A stretch of 64,000 nucleotides of DNA from Metabacillus endolithicus (GCF_023078335.1 NZ_CP095550.1:4756001-4820000), one strand, 5' to 3'. Shown: positions 1 through 10,743, counted from the first letter of the stretch. Translations and numbers: made by a program. Notes: generated by a model from the sequence alone, not told the origin.

Positions 1-58
1 TACTTATATAAAATGTAAAGTTAGTCGATCAAGAGAAGAACTTCAGGAAATCAGCTGA
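1..58 (+). CDS. Possible 3' end of an upstream CDS (partial)
   Basis: A reading frame is open from the window edge to a TGA at 56-58 and ends ...REELQEIS. A bidirectional hairpin terminator follows ten bases later, which suits the end of a real gene. The fragment is 18 codons and I do not recognise it. In B. subtilis spoVK lies upstream of ynbA, but nothing here proves that identity. Confidence 0.35.
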   Translation, partial: TYIKCKVSRSREELQEIS

Positions 59-63
59 AATTT

Positions 64-95
64 AAAAAAGGCAACTCCATTATAGTTGCCTTTTT
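64..95. terminator. Bidirectional rho-independent terminator
   Basis: A 9-bp perfect stem (68-76 with 84-92) with a 7-nt loop is followed by T5 on the plus strand and by T6 on the minus strand. It can end both the upstream plus-strand frame and the minus-strand UPF0126 gene. Confidence 0.8.
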
Positions 96-101
96 CTATA
101 T

Positions 102-729
102 TTATCCTGAGATTGATTCATTCTTTGTTGATGGTTTGAAACTTCGGTTTGGCAAACGCCACTTATATGTATAAGACAGAACTCTAAGTAATACAATTAA
201 TCCAAAAAGAATATAAAGTTCGAAAGGCTCGTTAACAAGCTTAAAGCCAATTAAAAATCCAGCAATAATTGCCCAAAAGGCATAAATTTCTGCACGAAGT
301 ACTAGTGGCTTACGTCCTGCAAGGATGTCTCTGACAATTCCTCCACCACTACCTGTTAATACTGCTGCAACGATTACTGCACTAATAGGGTGATTCATGT
401 TAACAGCATATAAAGCACCTTGTATGGCGAATGCGGAAAGACCGATTGCGTCAGTAAAATTCCCCCATTTTTCCCAATGTTGTAATAATCGATTAGGAAA
501 TAAAAACAATCGTCATAGCAAAAAGGGCTACCTGAAAAAGCACTCCTTGTTCCCATAAGGCACTGACTGGGACACCAATAAGTAAATTTCGAATTGCACC
601 ACCGCCAAATGCCGTGACAATACCTAAAATATATACTCCTAATATATCATACTCTTCTTCCATTGCTACAATTGCACCGCTAATTGCAAAAGCAATTGTT
701 CCAATAATACTTAAAACGTCCCAAGTCAA
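102..729 (-). pseudogene. UPF0126/TRIC-type membrane protein, frameshifted
   Basis: This encodes a small membrane protein with two repeated three-helix units, the UPF0126 family also described as glycine-transporter or trimeric intracellular cation channel-like. Each unit has the signature GGGAIRNLLIG or GGGIVRDILAG. The N-terminal half reads from 729 to a stop near 493 (...MTIVFIS). The second half continues in another frame from about 509 (...FPNRLLQHW). Removing one T from the T5 run near 501-506 (minus-strand reading) joins them into about 208 residues, the usual length of the family. The break is therefore either a one-base consensus error or a recent frameshift. The substrate is not predictable here. 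Confidence 0.8.
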
Positions 730-950
730 AATAATTCCCCCAGTTGTATTAATTCAGCCGAAATAATTGTATATGTAACCTACATAAAGGTCAATTCTAT
801 TTTTTAGTATTCTGCTTGCGTGCAAGGTGGAAAAGAATATTATAGGTCCAAAACTGTTTATACTAGGTCTATAACAGAAATAATTAGAGAATTACAGTAA
901 TGTTTGATATGATTAAAATGCTAAAAACAGCGTAAGGGAAGGGTTTTTTA

Positions 951-2234
951 TTGAATAATACATTGGATGTACTAAAAGAAAAGGTAATATTAGTTGGTTG
1001 TCAGCTTCAAACAATACTTGACGAACATTTCCATTATTCAATGGAGGAGTTAGCTTCATTAACGAAAACAGCTAATGGTGAAGTAATTAGCCAAATGACA
1101 CAGAAAAGGGAGAGGCCACATCCCGCTACATACATAGGTAAAGGAAAAGTAGATGAATTATTGAGTTTAGTTGAGGAATATAGTCCAGATATTGTTGTTT
1201 TTAATGATGAGTTATCACCAAGTCAATTAAGAAATTTATCATCAATAGTAGATGTGCGAATTATAGATCGTACTCAACTGATTTTAGATATATTTGCTCA
1301 ACGTGCTAAATCAAAAGAAGGTAAGCTTCAGGTAGAGCTTGCACAACTACAATACTTGCTCCCGAGATTAACTGGACAAGGTATTGCTTTATCACGTCAA
1401 GGGGGAGGTATTGGTACAAGAGGACCAGGGGAGACTCAATTAGAGACAGATCGTCGTCACATTCGAAATCGTATTAATGAAATAAAACAGCAGTTATCAA
1501 CTGTAGTTAGACACAGAAGCAGATATCGTGAACGTCGTAAGAAAAACCAAGCTTTTCAAATTGCTTTGGTAGGATATACAAATGCAGGGAAATCAACGAT
1601 ATTTAATCGATTAACAACAGCAGGTACATTTGAAGAAGATTTATTATTTGCAACATTAGATCCTATGACAAGAAAAGTATTATTACCATCAACATATCAA
1701 GCTCTAATCACAGATACTGTGGGTTTCATTCAAGATTTACCGACAACCCTTGTGGCAGCGTTTCGATCCACACTTGAAGAAGTAAAAGAAGCCGATCTTA
1801 TTCTTCATGTTGTTGACAGCTCGAATGAAGACTACGCAAATCATGAAAAGACTGTATATAAGCTTCTTGAACAATTGGATGTAACTGATATACCAATTTT
1901 GACCGTTTATAATAAAAAAGATCAGACTCCGGAATCATTCGTACCATCCCCGACGGAGGATTATTTAACAATTACTGCTTTTTCTGAAGAAGATTTAAAA
2001 ATGTTGATGAATAAGGTGGAGAAAATTGCAAAAAAAGAAATGAAACATTATTCCATCCAACTACCGGCAAATGAAGGTAGATTAATTTCGCAATTGAAAA
2101 CTGAATCTCTTATTGAACACTTAGAATTTATAGAAGAGAAAGAAATGTATGAAATTGAAGGGTTTGTTCTCCCGACACATGCTATAAATGGACAGCTAGA
2201 TAGGTATAACGGAGAGGGTAATAAACATGTTTAA
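951..2234 (+). CDS. hflX: GTPase HflX
   Basis: HflX is a ribosome-associated GTPase that binds the 50S subunit and helps split stalled or stressed ribosomes. The 427-residue product (ynbA in B. subtilis) has the N-terminal HflX domain with the glycine-rich segment [15 protein letters not shown] near residues 150-165. A GTPase domain follows: Walker [10 protein letters not shown] at 208-216, then DTVGF, then NKKD. The start is TTG at 951 with GGAAGGG seven bases upstream. The stop overlaps the ynbB start by 8 nt, so the two are probably translationally coupled. Length and motifs are complete. Confidence 0.95.
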   Translation: MNNTLDVLKEKVILVGCQLQTILDEHFHYSMEELASLTKTANGEVISQMTQKRERPHPATYIGKGKVDELLSLVEEYSPDIVVFNDELSPSQLRNLSSIVDVRIIDRTQLILDIFAQRAKSKEGKLQVELAQLQYLLPRLTGQGIALSRQGGGIGTRGPGETQLETDRRHIRNRINEIKQQLSTVVRHRSRYRERRKKNQAFQIALVGYTNAGKSTIFNRLTTAGTFEEDLLFATLDPMTRKVLLPSTYQALITDTVGFIQDLPTTLVAAFRSTLEEVKEADLILHVVDSSNEDYANHEKTVYKLLEQLDVTDIPILTVYNKKDQTPESFVPSPTEDYLTITAFSEEDLKMLMNKVEKIAKKEMKHYSIQLPANEGRLISQLKTESLIEHLEFIEEKEMYEIEGFVLPTHAINGQLDRYNGEGNKHV

Positions 2235-3501
2235 GTTATTAAAAAACGGGGCAGTTATTGCCCCAATTGTTGAAAATGCTGAACAAAAAATATCTAAGAT
2301 TCATGACCAAATTGATTTTATCAGTGAGGTAAACCAATTTAAGGTGCTAAAAAGCTTTCAGAAGCATCGAATTAGTGACTCTCACTTTATTCCATCTACA
2401 GGTTATGGATATGATGATATTGGTAGAGACACCTTAGAAAAAGTGTATGCAGATGTGTTTGGAGGGGAGGCTGGCTTAGTAAGATCACAAATTATCTCTG
2501 GAACGCATGCTATTTCAATCGCTCTTTTCGGAGTTTTAAGACCAGGCGATGAACTTCTATATATAACAGGAAAACCGTATGATACACTCGAAGAAATAGT
2601 AGGTATTAGAGGTAGCGGTATTGGCTCACTTAAAGAATTTAATATAGATTACAATACTGTGGACCTTAACGGAGATGGTACTGTAAATTTTGAAGCTGTA
2701 AAAAACGCCATTTCACCTAAAACAAAAATGATTGGTATTCAACGATCTAAAGGGTATGCAACAAGGCCTTCATTTACAATATCAGATATTAAAGAAATGA
2801 TAAATTTTGTTAAATCTCTTAAAGAAGATATTGTCATTTTCGTTGATAACTGCTATGGTGAATTTGTGGAAGAATTGGAGCCATGTCATATTGGAGCTGA
2901 CCTGATTGCAGGGTCATTAATTAAAAATCCTGGCGGTGGACTTGCGAAAACAGGAGGCTATTTAGTTGGCAAAAAAGAACTTATAGAGGCGTGTTCGTAC
3001 AGAATGACTTCACCTGGTATTGGAGCAGAGGCTGGTGCTTCACTATACAGCCTTCAGGAAATGTACCAAGGGTTCTTTTTGGCACCACATGTTGTGGGCC
3101 AAGCGTTAAAAGGTGCAGTATTTACTTCAGCATTTTTAGAAGAAATTGGTTTGAAAACAAGTCCTAAGTGGAACAGTATAAGAACTGATTTGATTCAATC
3201 TGTACAATTTGACGACCCAAACCTGATGGTTGCTTTTTGCCAAGCAATTCAGTACGCCTCACCAATAAATTCCCATGTTACACCATATCCTAACTATATG
3301 CCTGGATATGAAGATGATGTCATTATGGCAGCAGGTACTTTTGTTCAAGGAGCCAGCATTGAACTTACCGCAGATGGGCCACTAAGAGAGCCGTACGTTG
3401 CATACGTTCAAGGTGGACTAACATACACGCATGTAAAAATAGCTGTTTGTAGTGCTGTTGATTCTCTAATTGAGCAAAAGCTAATTTCAATAGATAGATA
3501 A
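2227..3501 (+). CDS. ynbB: PLP-dependent methionine gamma-lyase-like protein YnbB
   Basis: This 424-residue protein belongs to the Cys/Met-metabolism PLP enzymes, in the subgroup once called aluminium-resistance proteins and now methionine gamma-lyase-like. The PLP-binding lysine is probably the one in [10 protein letters not shown], preceded by the cofactor-contacting FVDNCYGEF strand. Its natural substrate is not established for this subgroup. It overlaps hflX by 8 nt and lies just upstream of glnRA, the same order as hflX-ynbB-glnR-glnA in B. subtilis. I see no disruption. Confidence 0.9.
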   Translation: MFKLLKNGAVIAPIVENAEQKISKIHDQIDFISEVNQFKVLKSFQKHRISDSHFIPSTGYGYDDIGRDTLEKVYADVFGGEAGLVRSQIISGTHAISIALFGVLRPGDELLYITGKPYDTLEEIVGIRGSGIGSLKEFNIDYNTVDLNGDGTVNFEAVKNAISPKTKMIGIQRSKGYATRPSFTISDIKEMINFVKSLKEDIVIFVDNCYGEFVEELEPCHIGADLIAGSLIKNPGGGLAKTGGYLVGKKELIEACSYRMTSPGIGAEAGASLYSLQEMYQGFFLAPHVVGQALKGAVFTSAFLEEIGLKTSPKWNSIRTDLIQSVQFDDPNLMVAFCQAIQYASPINSHVTPYPNYMPGYEDDVIMAAGTFVQGASIELTADGPLREPYVAYVQGGLTYTHVKIAVCSAVDSLIEQKLISIDR

Positions 3502-3527
3502 TTACTATATAGAAAGTAATTCTCCTA

Positions 3528-3578
3528 TGTTATGTAACCTTACACATAATTGACACATAATATTACATAAGTTATAAT
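3528..3578 (+). promoter_or_regulatory. glnRA promoter with two GlnR operators
   Basis: A near-ideal sigma-A promoter is visible: TTGACA at 3550-3555, 17-bp spacer, TATAAT at 3573-3578. The GlnR/TnrA consensus TGTNA-N7-TNACA is matched perfectly at 3528-3544. A second copy with one mismatch (TGACA-N7-TTACA) at 3551-3567 overlaps the -35. This is the GlnRO1/GlnRO2 layout of B. subtilis glnRA, so autorepression by GlnR during nitrogen excess is expected. Confidence 0.88.
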
Positions 3579-3608
3579 AAGATTAGTTAATTAAAAGGAG
3601 CGAATAAC

Positions 3609-4010
3609 ATGAGTGATAACATACGACGCTCAATGCCCCTATTTCCTATCGGAATTGTTATGCAGCTCACAGATCTGTCTGCAAGACAAATTCGTTATTA
3701 TGAAGAGAATGAACTTATTTTTCCAGCTCGAACTGAAAGCAACAGAAGATTGTTTTCGTTTAATGATGTTGACAAGTTATTGGAGATTCGTAATTTAATT
3801 GAACAAGGTGTCAACTTGGCTGGAATTAAAGAGATTTTCTCGCGTAAAAGTACACATAATGAAGAGAAAGAAGAGCAACATAAAACTGTTGAAAAGCCTG
3901 ATTTGAGTGATGCTGAATTACGTAAGCTCTTAAAATCTGAGCTTATGCAGGCAGGACGCTTTAATCGTCCAACATTAAGGCAAGGGGACATGACAAGGTT
4001 CTTTCATTGA
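3609..4010 (+). CDS. glnR: Nitrogen repressor GlnR (MerR family)
   Basis: GlnR represses glnRA and other nitrogen genes when glutamine is plentiful, acting with feedback-inhibited glutamine synthetase. The 133-residue protein has the MerR winged helix in its first 75 residues ([21 protein letters not shown] core). A short C-terminal tail rich in Lys and Glu follows, the segment that in GlnR senses glutamine synthetase. AAAAGGAG sits upstream of the ATG. The gene is 63 nt upstream of glnA and clearly shares its operon and the two-operator promoter. Confidence 0.95.
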   Translation: MSDNIRRSMPLFPIGIVMQLTDLSARQIRYYEENELIFPARTESNRRLFSFNDVDKLLEIRNLIEQGVNLAGIKEIFSRKSTHNEEKEEQHKTVEKPDLSDAELRKLLKSELMQAGRFNRPTLRQGDMTRFFH

Positions 4011-4073
4011 TCTGGTTAGTATTAAATTAAATTGAATATAAAACTTTTTTGAAATAGGAGAGGAGATTTTCAA

Positions 4074-5408
4074 GTGGCTAAATATTCAAGAGAAGATATT
4101 GTAAGTTTAGTAAAAGAAAACAATGTAAAATATATCCGTCTACAATTCACAGATATTTTGGGAACTATTAAAAACGTAGAGATTCCTGTAAGCCAATTAG
4201 ATAAAGCTCTTGATAATAAAATGATGTTCGATGGATCTTCAATTGAAGGTTTCGTTCGAATCGAAGAGTCTGATATGTACTTATATCCTGATATTGATAC
4301 ATTCGTTATCTTCCCTTGGACAGCAGAAAAAGGAAAGGTTGCACGATTCATCTGTGATATTTATAATCCAGATGGCACTCCATTTGCTGGTGATCCACGT
4401 AATAACCTACGACGTCTTCTTTCTGAGATGGAAGAACTAGGGTTTACAGATTTCAATTTAGGGCCTGAGCCAGAATTCTTCTTATTTAAATTAGACGAAA
4501 AAGGCGAACCAACATTAGAATTAAATGATAATGGTGGATATTTCGACTTAGCACCAACTGACTTAGGTGAAAACTGCCGCCGTGATATCGTTCTAGAACT
4601 TGAAGAAATGGGATTTGAAATCGAGGCATCTCACCATGAGGTAGCTCCTGGTCAGCATGAAATTGATTTTAAATATGCTTCTGCAATTAAAGCATGTGAC
4701 GATATTCAAACATTTAAATTAGTTGTTAAAACAATTGCACGCAAGCATGGATTACATGCTACATTTATGCCAAAACCATTGTTTGGTGTAAACGGATCTG
4801 GTATGCACTGTAACTTATCATTATTTAGTAATGGTGAGAATGCATTCTTAGATACAAACGCTGAACTGCAATTAAGTGATACTGCTAGACAATTTATTGC
4901 TGGTGTAATCAAACATGCCCCTGCATTTACAGCAGTAACAAACCCAACTGTAAACTCTTATAAACGACTTGTACCAGGTTATGAGGCACCATGTTATGTG
5001 GCTTGGTCTGCACAAAACAGAAGTCCGTTAATTCGTATCCCTGCTTCACGTGGGTTAAGTACACGTATAGAAGTACGCAGTGTTGACCCTGCAGCAAATC
5101 CGTACCTAGCTATGAGTGTTCTTTTAGCTGCGGGTCTTGATGGTATTAAAAATAAGCTTCAAGCTCCAAAACCTATTGATCGTAACATTTATGTTATGTC
5201 AAAGGAAGAGCGTGTTGAAAATGGTATCGTAGACCTACCAGCAACATTAGCTCAAGCTCTAGACTTATTAAAAGCTGATAGCACAATGAAGCATGCTTTA
5301 GGTGAACATTTATTTGAGCACTTTATTGAAGCAAAAGAAATAGAGTGGGATATGTTCCGTACTCAAGTACATCCATGGGAAAGAGAACAATACATGTCAA
5401 TGTATTAA
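4074..5408 (+). CDS. glnA: Glutamine synthetase, type I-alpha
   Basis: It makes glutamine from glutamate, ammonia and ATP in the cytoplasm. The 444-residue protein has all type I features: the [10 protein letters not shown] segment, the EPEFFLF metal site, [10 protein letters not shown] and [13 protein letters not shown]. Arg62 (GFVRIEES), which in B. subtilis is needed for glutamine feedback inhibition and signalling to GlnR and TnrA, is present. This marks it as the regulatory housekeeping enzyme. The start is GTG at 4074 behind a strong AGGAGAGGAG. It is co-transcribed with glnR and ends at a strong palindromic terminator. A second synthetase at 51261 differs at residue 62. Confidence 0.96.
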   Translation: MAKYSREDIVSLVKENNVKYIRLQFTDILGTIKNVEIPVSQLDKALDNKMMFDGSSIEGFVRIEESDMYLYPDIDTFVIFPWTAEKGKVARFICDIYNPDGTPFAGDPRNNLRRLLSEMEELGFTDFNLGPEPEFFLFKLDEKGEPTLELNDNGGYFDLAPTDLGENCRRDIVLELEEMGFEIEASHHEVAPGQHEIDFKYASAIKACDDIQTFKLVVKTIARKHGLHATFMPKPLFGVNGSGMHCNLSLFSNGENAFLDTNAELQLSDTARQFIAGVIKHAPAFTAVTNPTVNSYKRLVPGYEAPCYVAWSAQNRSPLIRIPASRGLSTRIEVRSVDPAANPYLAMSVLLAAGLDGIKNKLQAPKPIDRNIYVMSKEERVENGIVDLPATLAQALDLLKADSTMKHALGEHLFEHFIEAKEIEWDMFRTQVHPWEREQYMSMY

Positions 5409-5412
5409 TAGA

Positions 5413-5450
5413 AAAAAACTTAACACAAATTTGTGTTAAGTTTTTTTATT
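5413..5450 (+). terminator. glnA terminator
   Basis: A long palindrome (ACTTAACACAAA and its complement, 5418-5441) is followed by a T7 run on the plus strand, five bases past the glnA stop. Confidence 0.88.
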
Positions 5451-5455
5451 TACAT

Positions 5456-5484
5456 ATAAAAAGCTTGCCTGATCAGGCAAGCTT
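5456..5484 (-). terminator. lexA terminator overlapping the stop codon
   Basis: A 24-bp perfect palindrome at 5461-5484 ends in a T-rich tail on the minus strand. Its outer arm includes part of the lexA TAA, so the terminator begins inside the coding sequence. Confidence 0.85.
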
Positions 5485-6106
5485 AATGAACCGTGCGGTA
5501 AACTCCAATTACTTTTCCTAGTATACTCACATTTCGAAGAATAATAGGTTCCATTGTTGAATTTTCTGGCTGTAAGCGAATATAGTCTTTTTCTTTGAAA
5601 AATCTTTTACAAGTTGCCTCATCATCCTCGGTCATAGCCACAACAATATCACCATTGTTAGCCGTTTGCTGTTGTCGGACGATTACTAAATCACCATCTA
5701 ATATTCCAGCTTCTATCATACTTTCACCCATAATTTCTAGCATAAAAACATGTTCATCGTCTGAAATATATCGATCTGGGAGCGGAAAGTACTCTTCCAC
5801 ATTTTCAATAGCTGTAATTGGAAGACCTGCTGTTACTTTTCCGATTACTGGAACATTAATAACATTGCTCTTTGGAATATGAAGAGTCTCTTCTTCCTCT
5901 AAAATTTCAATTGCTCTTGGTTTCGTAGGATCTCTTCTAATTAAACCTTTTGACTCTAATCTAGCTAAATGACCGTGTACTGTTGAGCTTGAAGCTAATC
6001 CCACAGCTTCTCCAATTTCACGTACTGAAGGTGGATACCCCTTTTTTTGGACCTCATCTTTAATAAAAGTTAATATATCTTGTTGCCTTTTTGATAGTTT
6101 CGTCAT
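5483..6106 (-). CDS. lexA: SOS repressor LexA (DinR)
   Basis: LexA represses DNA-damage genes and cleaves itself when RecA is activated. The 207-residue protein has an N-terminal winged helix ([20 protein letters not shown]) and a C-terminal peptidase. The autocleavage bond is Ala93-Gly94 in KVTAGLP, with catalytic Ser129 (GESM) and Lys167 (ATCKRF). I chose the ATG at 6106 because B. subtilis LexA begins [12 protein letters not shown] at 6118 adding four residues also has a usable ribosome site. It is divergent from yneA with DinR boxes between them. Confidence 0.95.
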   Translation of the reverse strand: MTKLSKRQQDILTFIKDEVQKKGYPPSVREIGEAVGLASSSTVHGHLARLESKGLIRRDPTKPRAIEILEEEETLHIPKSNVINVPVIGKVTAGLPITAIENVEEYFPLPDRYISDDEHVFMLEIMGESMIEAGILDGDLVIVRQQQTANNGDIVVAMTEDDEATCKRFFKEKDYIRLQPENSTMEPIILRNVSILGKVIGVYRTVH

Positions 6107-6141
6107 CCTCTGTGACACCTCGGATCCTCTAATTTATGTTT

Positions 6142-6181
6142 ATTATAGCATCATTTACCTTTATATACAAACATAAGTTCG
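6142..6181 (-). promoter_or_regulatory. lexA promoter with DinR/LexA box
   Basis: Reading the minus strand, TTGTAT (6170-6165) and TATAAT (6147-6142) are 17 bp apart. A perfect Bacillus LexA box of the form CGAAC-N4-GTTTG (6181-6168) covers the -35, consistent with autorepression. Confidence 0.82.
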
Positions 6182-6191
6182 AGAAAAACGC

Positions 6192-6247
6192 TTGACTGGA
6201 ACGTTCGTTCGTATTATACTAATTTCAACAAATACGAACAAATATTC
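6192..6247 (+). promoter_or_regulatory. yneA promoter with two LexA boxes
   Basis: TTGACT (6192-6197) and TATACT (6215-6220) are 17 bp apart. A perfect GAAC-N4-GTTC box at 6199-6210 fills the spacer. A second box with one mismatch (GAAC-N4-ATTC) lies at 6236-6247, downstream of the start point. Tight SOS control of yneA-yneB is expected. Confidence 0.85.
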
Positions 6248-6263
6248 CTATGAGGTGTAAAAT

Positions 6264-7254
<991 letters not shown>

Positions 7255-7419
7255 ATTATTGGTGAAAAAAATATGTTTTAAAGTTGTTATTTTCTCCTCT
7301 ATTTAGTAATATGTCATTTGTATCATTTAAAAGACTTTAAAGTGATATTATACTTAATCTCTTTGAGAGGTTAGCTGTAAGATTGAAGTCTATATGTTTA
7401 AGAGAGGAGTTTATAAAAC

Positions 7420-7650
7420 ATGTTACCGAAATTTAAAATCGATCGAATAAATGAATTATCCAAGAAATCAAAGTCAGTAGGACTAACTGATAAAGAAAAG
7501 AAAGAACAACAATCTCTTCGAAATGAGTATTTACAAGTGTTTCGATCTTCTATGAAAAACACTTTAAAGGGAGTAACAGTTGTTGATCCGAATGGTAATG
7601 ATGTAACGCCGCAAAAGCTAAAAAATGAGAGAAGCAAAGATCTACATTAA
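7420..7650 (+). CDS. ynzC: YnzC, DUF896 protein
   Basis: A 76-residue helical protein of the DUF896 family, which forms a short helical hairpin and has no settled biochemical role. In B. subtilis it is part of the yneA-yneB-ynzC SOS operon. AGAGAGGAG precedes the ATG. Here it is 165 nt from yneB, so it may also have its own promoter. A terminator follows at once. In B. subtilis tkt is the next gene, and it is missing here. Confidence 0.92.
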   Translation: MLPKFKIDRINELSKKSKSVGLTDKEKKEQQSLRNEYLQVFRSSMKNTLKGVTVVDPNGNDVTPQKLKNERSKDLH

Positions 7651-7682
7651 AAGGGAATAAATCAATGATTTATTCCTTTTTA
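7649..7682 (+). terminator. ynzC terminator
   Basis: The stem AAAGGGAATAAATCA with its complement has a 3-nt loop and a T5 tail, starting at the ynzC stop codon. Confidence 0.85.
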
Positions 7683-7831
7683 GTTGGAAGTGAATAGGGC
7701 ATTCTTCTTTAAGTAATGATAGGCCTCGAATGTTCGACAAAAATAGTGTCTTCTCTCTCCAGTTTAAGACAATAATTGCTTCTCTGTTCTTTTATAATAA
7801 GAGAAATAGTATGGTTGAGGAGAGTGAAATA

Positions 7832-8278
7832 GTGAGACACTATTATATTTACTTAATAGAAGAAGAATTTGCAAGTCACTACTTTGGTCGTGAGTCTAAA
7901 ATCTACCATCTGTTTCAAGATTTTCACTGGACAATTGCCCGTTCTGAACATGAAAACACACTAGAGAAGCAAATAAATTATATAACTAAGCCTATTCCAA
8001 TGTTATTTATTCATCAATTACTTGGAACTCATTTATCAAAGCGTTCGGATTATCAAGTGTTCCAAAATATCCATAAAATTGAGTTAAAAGGAAATCTTGG
8101 TAATGCAACATTAATAGTGAAAAATCGTCATCTTGAGCTTTCTTCTGATGGAAGTTATGAGGCAGAAACTATATTTTTTGAAGTGTTAAGAAAATTTGAT
8201 CCTTGTTTTTTAGCGATGGACTTAAAAGGTGAAAGATATGGGTGGCTAAACCCAATAAAAGAAAGAAATTTTGGATAA
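7832..8278 (+). CDS. sirA: Sporulation inhibitor of replication SirA
   Basis: SirA (YneE) binds the N-terminal domain of DnaA and stops new replication rounds when sporulation starts under Spo0A control. I chose the GTG at 7832 because the family begins RHYYxYLIxEEFAxHYFGRES, the length becomes 148 residues as in B. subtilis, and GAGGAG lies nine bases upstream. The frame is open further 5' to 7730, but that extension matches nothing and covers the ribosome site. The C-terminal SYEAETIFFEVL and RYGWLNPIKERNF segments are intact. Confidence 0.92.
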   Translation: MRHYYIYLIEEEFASHYFGRESKIYHLFQDFHWTIARSEHENTLEKQINYITKPIPMLFIHQLLGTHLSKRSDYQVFQNIHKIELKGNLGNATLIVKNRHLELSSDGSYEAETIFFEVLRKFDPCFLAMDLKGERYGWLNPIKERNFG

Positions 8279-8364
8279 AATATAAAGAAATTATAGTGCA
8301 AATGTTGTATAATATCAATGGATTTAGTACACTGTAAAATAGACAACACGAAGGAGGAAATACA

Positions 8365-8583
8365 ATGCAATTATGGGTTGTTATTCTAGTAGGCATTCTA
8401 GCTTTACTTGCTGGAGTTGCACTAGGATTTTTCATTGCGCGTAAATATATGATGAATTACCTGAAGAAAAATCCACCAATTAACGAACAAATGCTGAAAA
8501 TGATGATGATGCAAATGGGACAAAAACCATCCCAAAAGAAAATCAATCAAATGATGTCACAGATGAATAAGATGCAAAAGTAA
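8365..8583 (+). CDS. yneF: UPF0154 membrane protein YneF
   Basis: A 72-residue single-pass membrane protein with a hydrophobic segment at residues 3-25. A basic, methionine-rich cytoplasmic tail follows ([22 protein letters not shown]), typical of UPF0154. AAGGAGGAAA precedes the ATG. The role is unknown, though the gene is widely conserved in Firmicutes at this place beside sirA. It has its own short leader. Confidence 0.92.
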   Translation: MQLWVVILVGILALLAGVALGFFIARKYMMNYLKKNPPINEQMLKMMMMQMGQKPSQKKINQMMSQMNKMQK

Positions 8584-8710
8584 CAAACGTTGATATAGCA
8601 AGGTTTTAAGCGATTTACAGATTGAAATCCTAAGTAGAATAACTGTTATTGGTGAAACTTTCTCCGGGATTTTTAATATAAACTGCTTAATCTTTCTTAC
8701 ATAACGTAGA

Positions 8711-8745
8711 AGACCACTTTTTCTGATGAAAAAGTGGTCTTTTTT
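8711..8745 (+). terminator. Strong terminator downstream of yneF
   Basis: A 13-bp stem (8711-8723 with 8728-8740) with a 4-nt loop and T6. It closes the conserved block before the inserted segment. Confidence 0.85.
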
Positions 8746-9109
8746 ATGCTATTAGAAGATGTTTTACGAGAGTATATCTATCACTATCAGGCGAAGGGAT
8801 ATCCCCCTGAAACAATGAAAAAAAACATCAGGAATTAAAAAGCAACTTAAGCGGTTTCTTGTCGATAAAATGAGAATGGTAAAGCATCTGAAAATTGGCT
8901 TGGTAGAGGATTCTCATAAAAAGCAATTGTTAACCCAAAGGATTACTTTGCCACCTTCTCACACAGTGTATGACAATAAAACAGGCAATGCAGAAACAGT
9001 TATGAGCAATTATGTGAACACAAACATAGTAAACCCTTTAGATGCTAACAGAAAGATACCACGATTGATTGCTGCACCAAATCAAAACAGTAGACAGTCA
9101 ATATTCTGA
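8746..9109 (+). pseudogene. Tyrosine-recombinase (Xer/integrase) N-terminal remnant
   Basis: From ATG 8746 the translation MLLEDVLREYIYHYQAKGYP then PETMKK resembles the SAM-like core-binding domain of XerC/D-type integrases. The frame breaks at an A8 tract near 8818-8825. With one A removed it runs on as TSGIKKQLKRFLVDK into an open frame that ends at 9109, about 120 residues in all. The later part (from VDKMRM on) does not look like an integrase, and the catalytic Arg/His/Tyr domain is absent. I read this as a fragment of a mobile-element gene; family assignment rests on the first 45 residues only. Confidence 0.5.
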
Positions 9110-9464
9110 CAATCAAGTTTTAAAAACTTTGCAGAAGAAATAGCAAGTATCTCACTTTATACATTTCTTTGTAGGGATGTATTTCTTCATACCCAACAAG
9201 GAAATGGGTGTTTGATGTAGTAGAAGGTGAAAAAGTAACAGAATCTACTAAAAATGCACTTTAAAGAAAAAAGTATGTGATTATGAAGCCGTAATATAAT
9301 GTTACAAACGATTATGAAATCCCTCTTATCTCTATGATAAGTGCTTTAGTTAAAGCTATAAATAGAAAACTGAAGTATGTAGATAGGTTCTGTGTTTTAC
9401 AGATTGTAGAAATATATGGTAATATTTCCATGATTAATAGATTTCAAACTGAAGGGAGAAGACC
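9110..9464 (+). other. Intergenic stretch with degraded coding remnants
   Basis: No intact gene is visible. A short open piece around 9195-9263 (...YPTRKWVFDVVEGEKVTEST...) reads like the broken tail of a protein I cannot name. Together with the integrase remnant upstream this looks like the scar of a decayed mobile element. AGGGAGA at 9452-9460 belongs to the next gene. Confidence 0.4.
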
Positions 9465-10445
9465 ATGAAAAAAATAATATTATCAATGTTTACAGTATTG
9501 GTTGCGTTAACATTAACAGTAAATACTGCTAGTGCAAGTAGTTACACTGATGCTGCAAATTTAGGTGAGGTACTTAAAACAAAGTTATCTAGTTTCAATT
9601 CCACAATTAACTCGGGTGACATATCTTCAATTGATGATCAGTATGATTCATTTTCTAATGATATTAAGAAGACTGAAAGAGCAATTGGAAAGGTTTCAGG
9701 AAAGTCTAACAGAGATGCTTTGAATATTAAGTATATAAAGCCAGCAAAGATTGCAAGGGAACGTGTTATTTATGAAGTGTCTCAATATAGATTAATGAAA
9801 GTAATAAATGACTCACTTACAGCAAACAAAGTTGATAAAGCAAATAGTGACTTTGCAAAGCTTGAAAGATTAGAAAAAAGAGCAGTAGAAATTAAAGAAG
9901 CTGGTGGGTATGAACAGTTACCTGCTAAAGTGAACAATGGACTATCTAGCATAAAAAGTGATATTGTTGACAAATTAAACGAACTTAATAATAAAAATTC
10001 TAGAAAGAATCCAGCAGAAATTGGTGAAACATTACTTGTTGAAAAAGATGATTGGTTAGACGGTCATGTTAAATATGAGATTGAACTAACAGATGTAATC
10101 TCGGGTGATGAAGCATTAACTTTGGTAAAAGAAGCAAACATGTATAACAATTCACCAGATGCCGGTATGAAATACGTGTTAGCTAAGTTTAGAATAAGTG
10201 TTCTTGAATTAGAAAAAGAACCTTATGATATAAATCATGCTAATTTTAAAGCTGTTAGTGGAAGTGGAGTAACGTATGATGACTGGATTTCTATTGCTGG
10301 TCTTGAACCAGACTTAAGAAACGACTTGTATGAAGGTGCAGAACATGAAGGTTGGACATATTTCATGGTAGATGAAAATGATGAGCCTTTAGCTGTATTT
10401 AATCAAGGTTGGGATGATGAAGTTTGGTTTAACATAAGTAATTAA
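9465..10445 (+). CDS. Secreted protein with helical N-domain and DUF4352-like C-domain
   Basis: The 326-residue product has a clear signal peptide (MKKIILSMFTVLVALTLTV, cleavage after ASA near residue 25). Residues 26-175 are helical and rich in Lys, Asn and Ser, reminiscent of SbsC-type S-layer helical domains. Residues 185-326 look like a beta-rich telokin-like/DUF4352 domain (GETLLVEKDDWLDG to YFMVDENDEPLAVF). I do not recognise a specific function; a cell-surface or ligand-sensing role is only inferred. GAAGGGAGA precedes the ATG. It lies in an insertion between yneF and the csp gene, next to an integrase remnant. Confidence 0.75.
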   Translation: MKKIILSMFTVLVALTLTVNTASASSYTDAANLGEVLKTKLSSFNSTINSGDISSIDDQYDSFSNDIKKTERAIGKVSGKSNRDALNIKYIKPAKIARERVIYEVSQYRLMKVINDSLTANKVDKANSDFAKLERLEKRAVEIKEAGGYEQLPAKVNNGLSSIKSDIVDKLNELNNKNSRKNPAEIGETLLVEKDDWLDGHVKYEIELTDVISGDEALTLVKEANMYNNSPDAGMKYVLAKFRISVLELEKEPYDINHANFKAVSGSGVTYDDWISIAGLEPDLRNDLYEGAEHEGWTYFMVDENDEPLAVFNQGWDDEVWFNISN

Positions 10446-10480
10446 TTGAAAATAAACCTTTTCCTGAATTGGTAGGGATT

Positions 10481-10560
10481 TTTTTGTGAGATTTAGGTAT
10501 TGGACGGTTTACTCGATAATTTTTTGTGAGATTTAGGTATTGGACGGTTTACTCGATAAT
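10481..10560. repeat. Perfect 40-bp tandem duplication
   Basis: The 40 bases 10481-10520 are repeated exactly at 10521-10560 in intergenic DNA after the secreted-protein gene. The repeats are identical at every position, which implies a recent duplication or an assembly duplication. The rest of 10446-10743 shows only AT-rich sequence. Confidence 0.95.
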
Positions 10561-10743
10561 TTCCAATAATTTTTATATTATCTGAAACACGTTATGCATT
10601 AGATGATTTATTAAGACATTTTCATATATGAGGATCTTCAGATTTAAATATCAATTTCTAAACTTTTTTTATTTTTATTAGGTATTATTCAAATAGTATG
10701 CTATCCTTAGTTAACCATTGAAATACCTTTTAGTATGTTTGCC

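Noticed and set aside
7730-7831. Longer N-terminus for SirA
   Set aside because: The extension has no family match and covers GAGGAG before the GTG at 7832; the shorter form equals the known 148 residues.
10481-10560. CRISPR-like repeats
   Set aside because: Only two adjacent copies without spacers; it is a plain tandem duplication.
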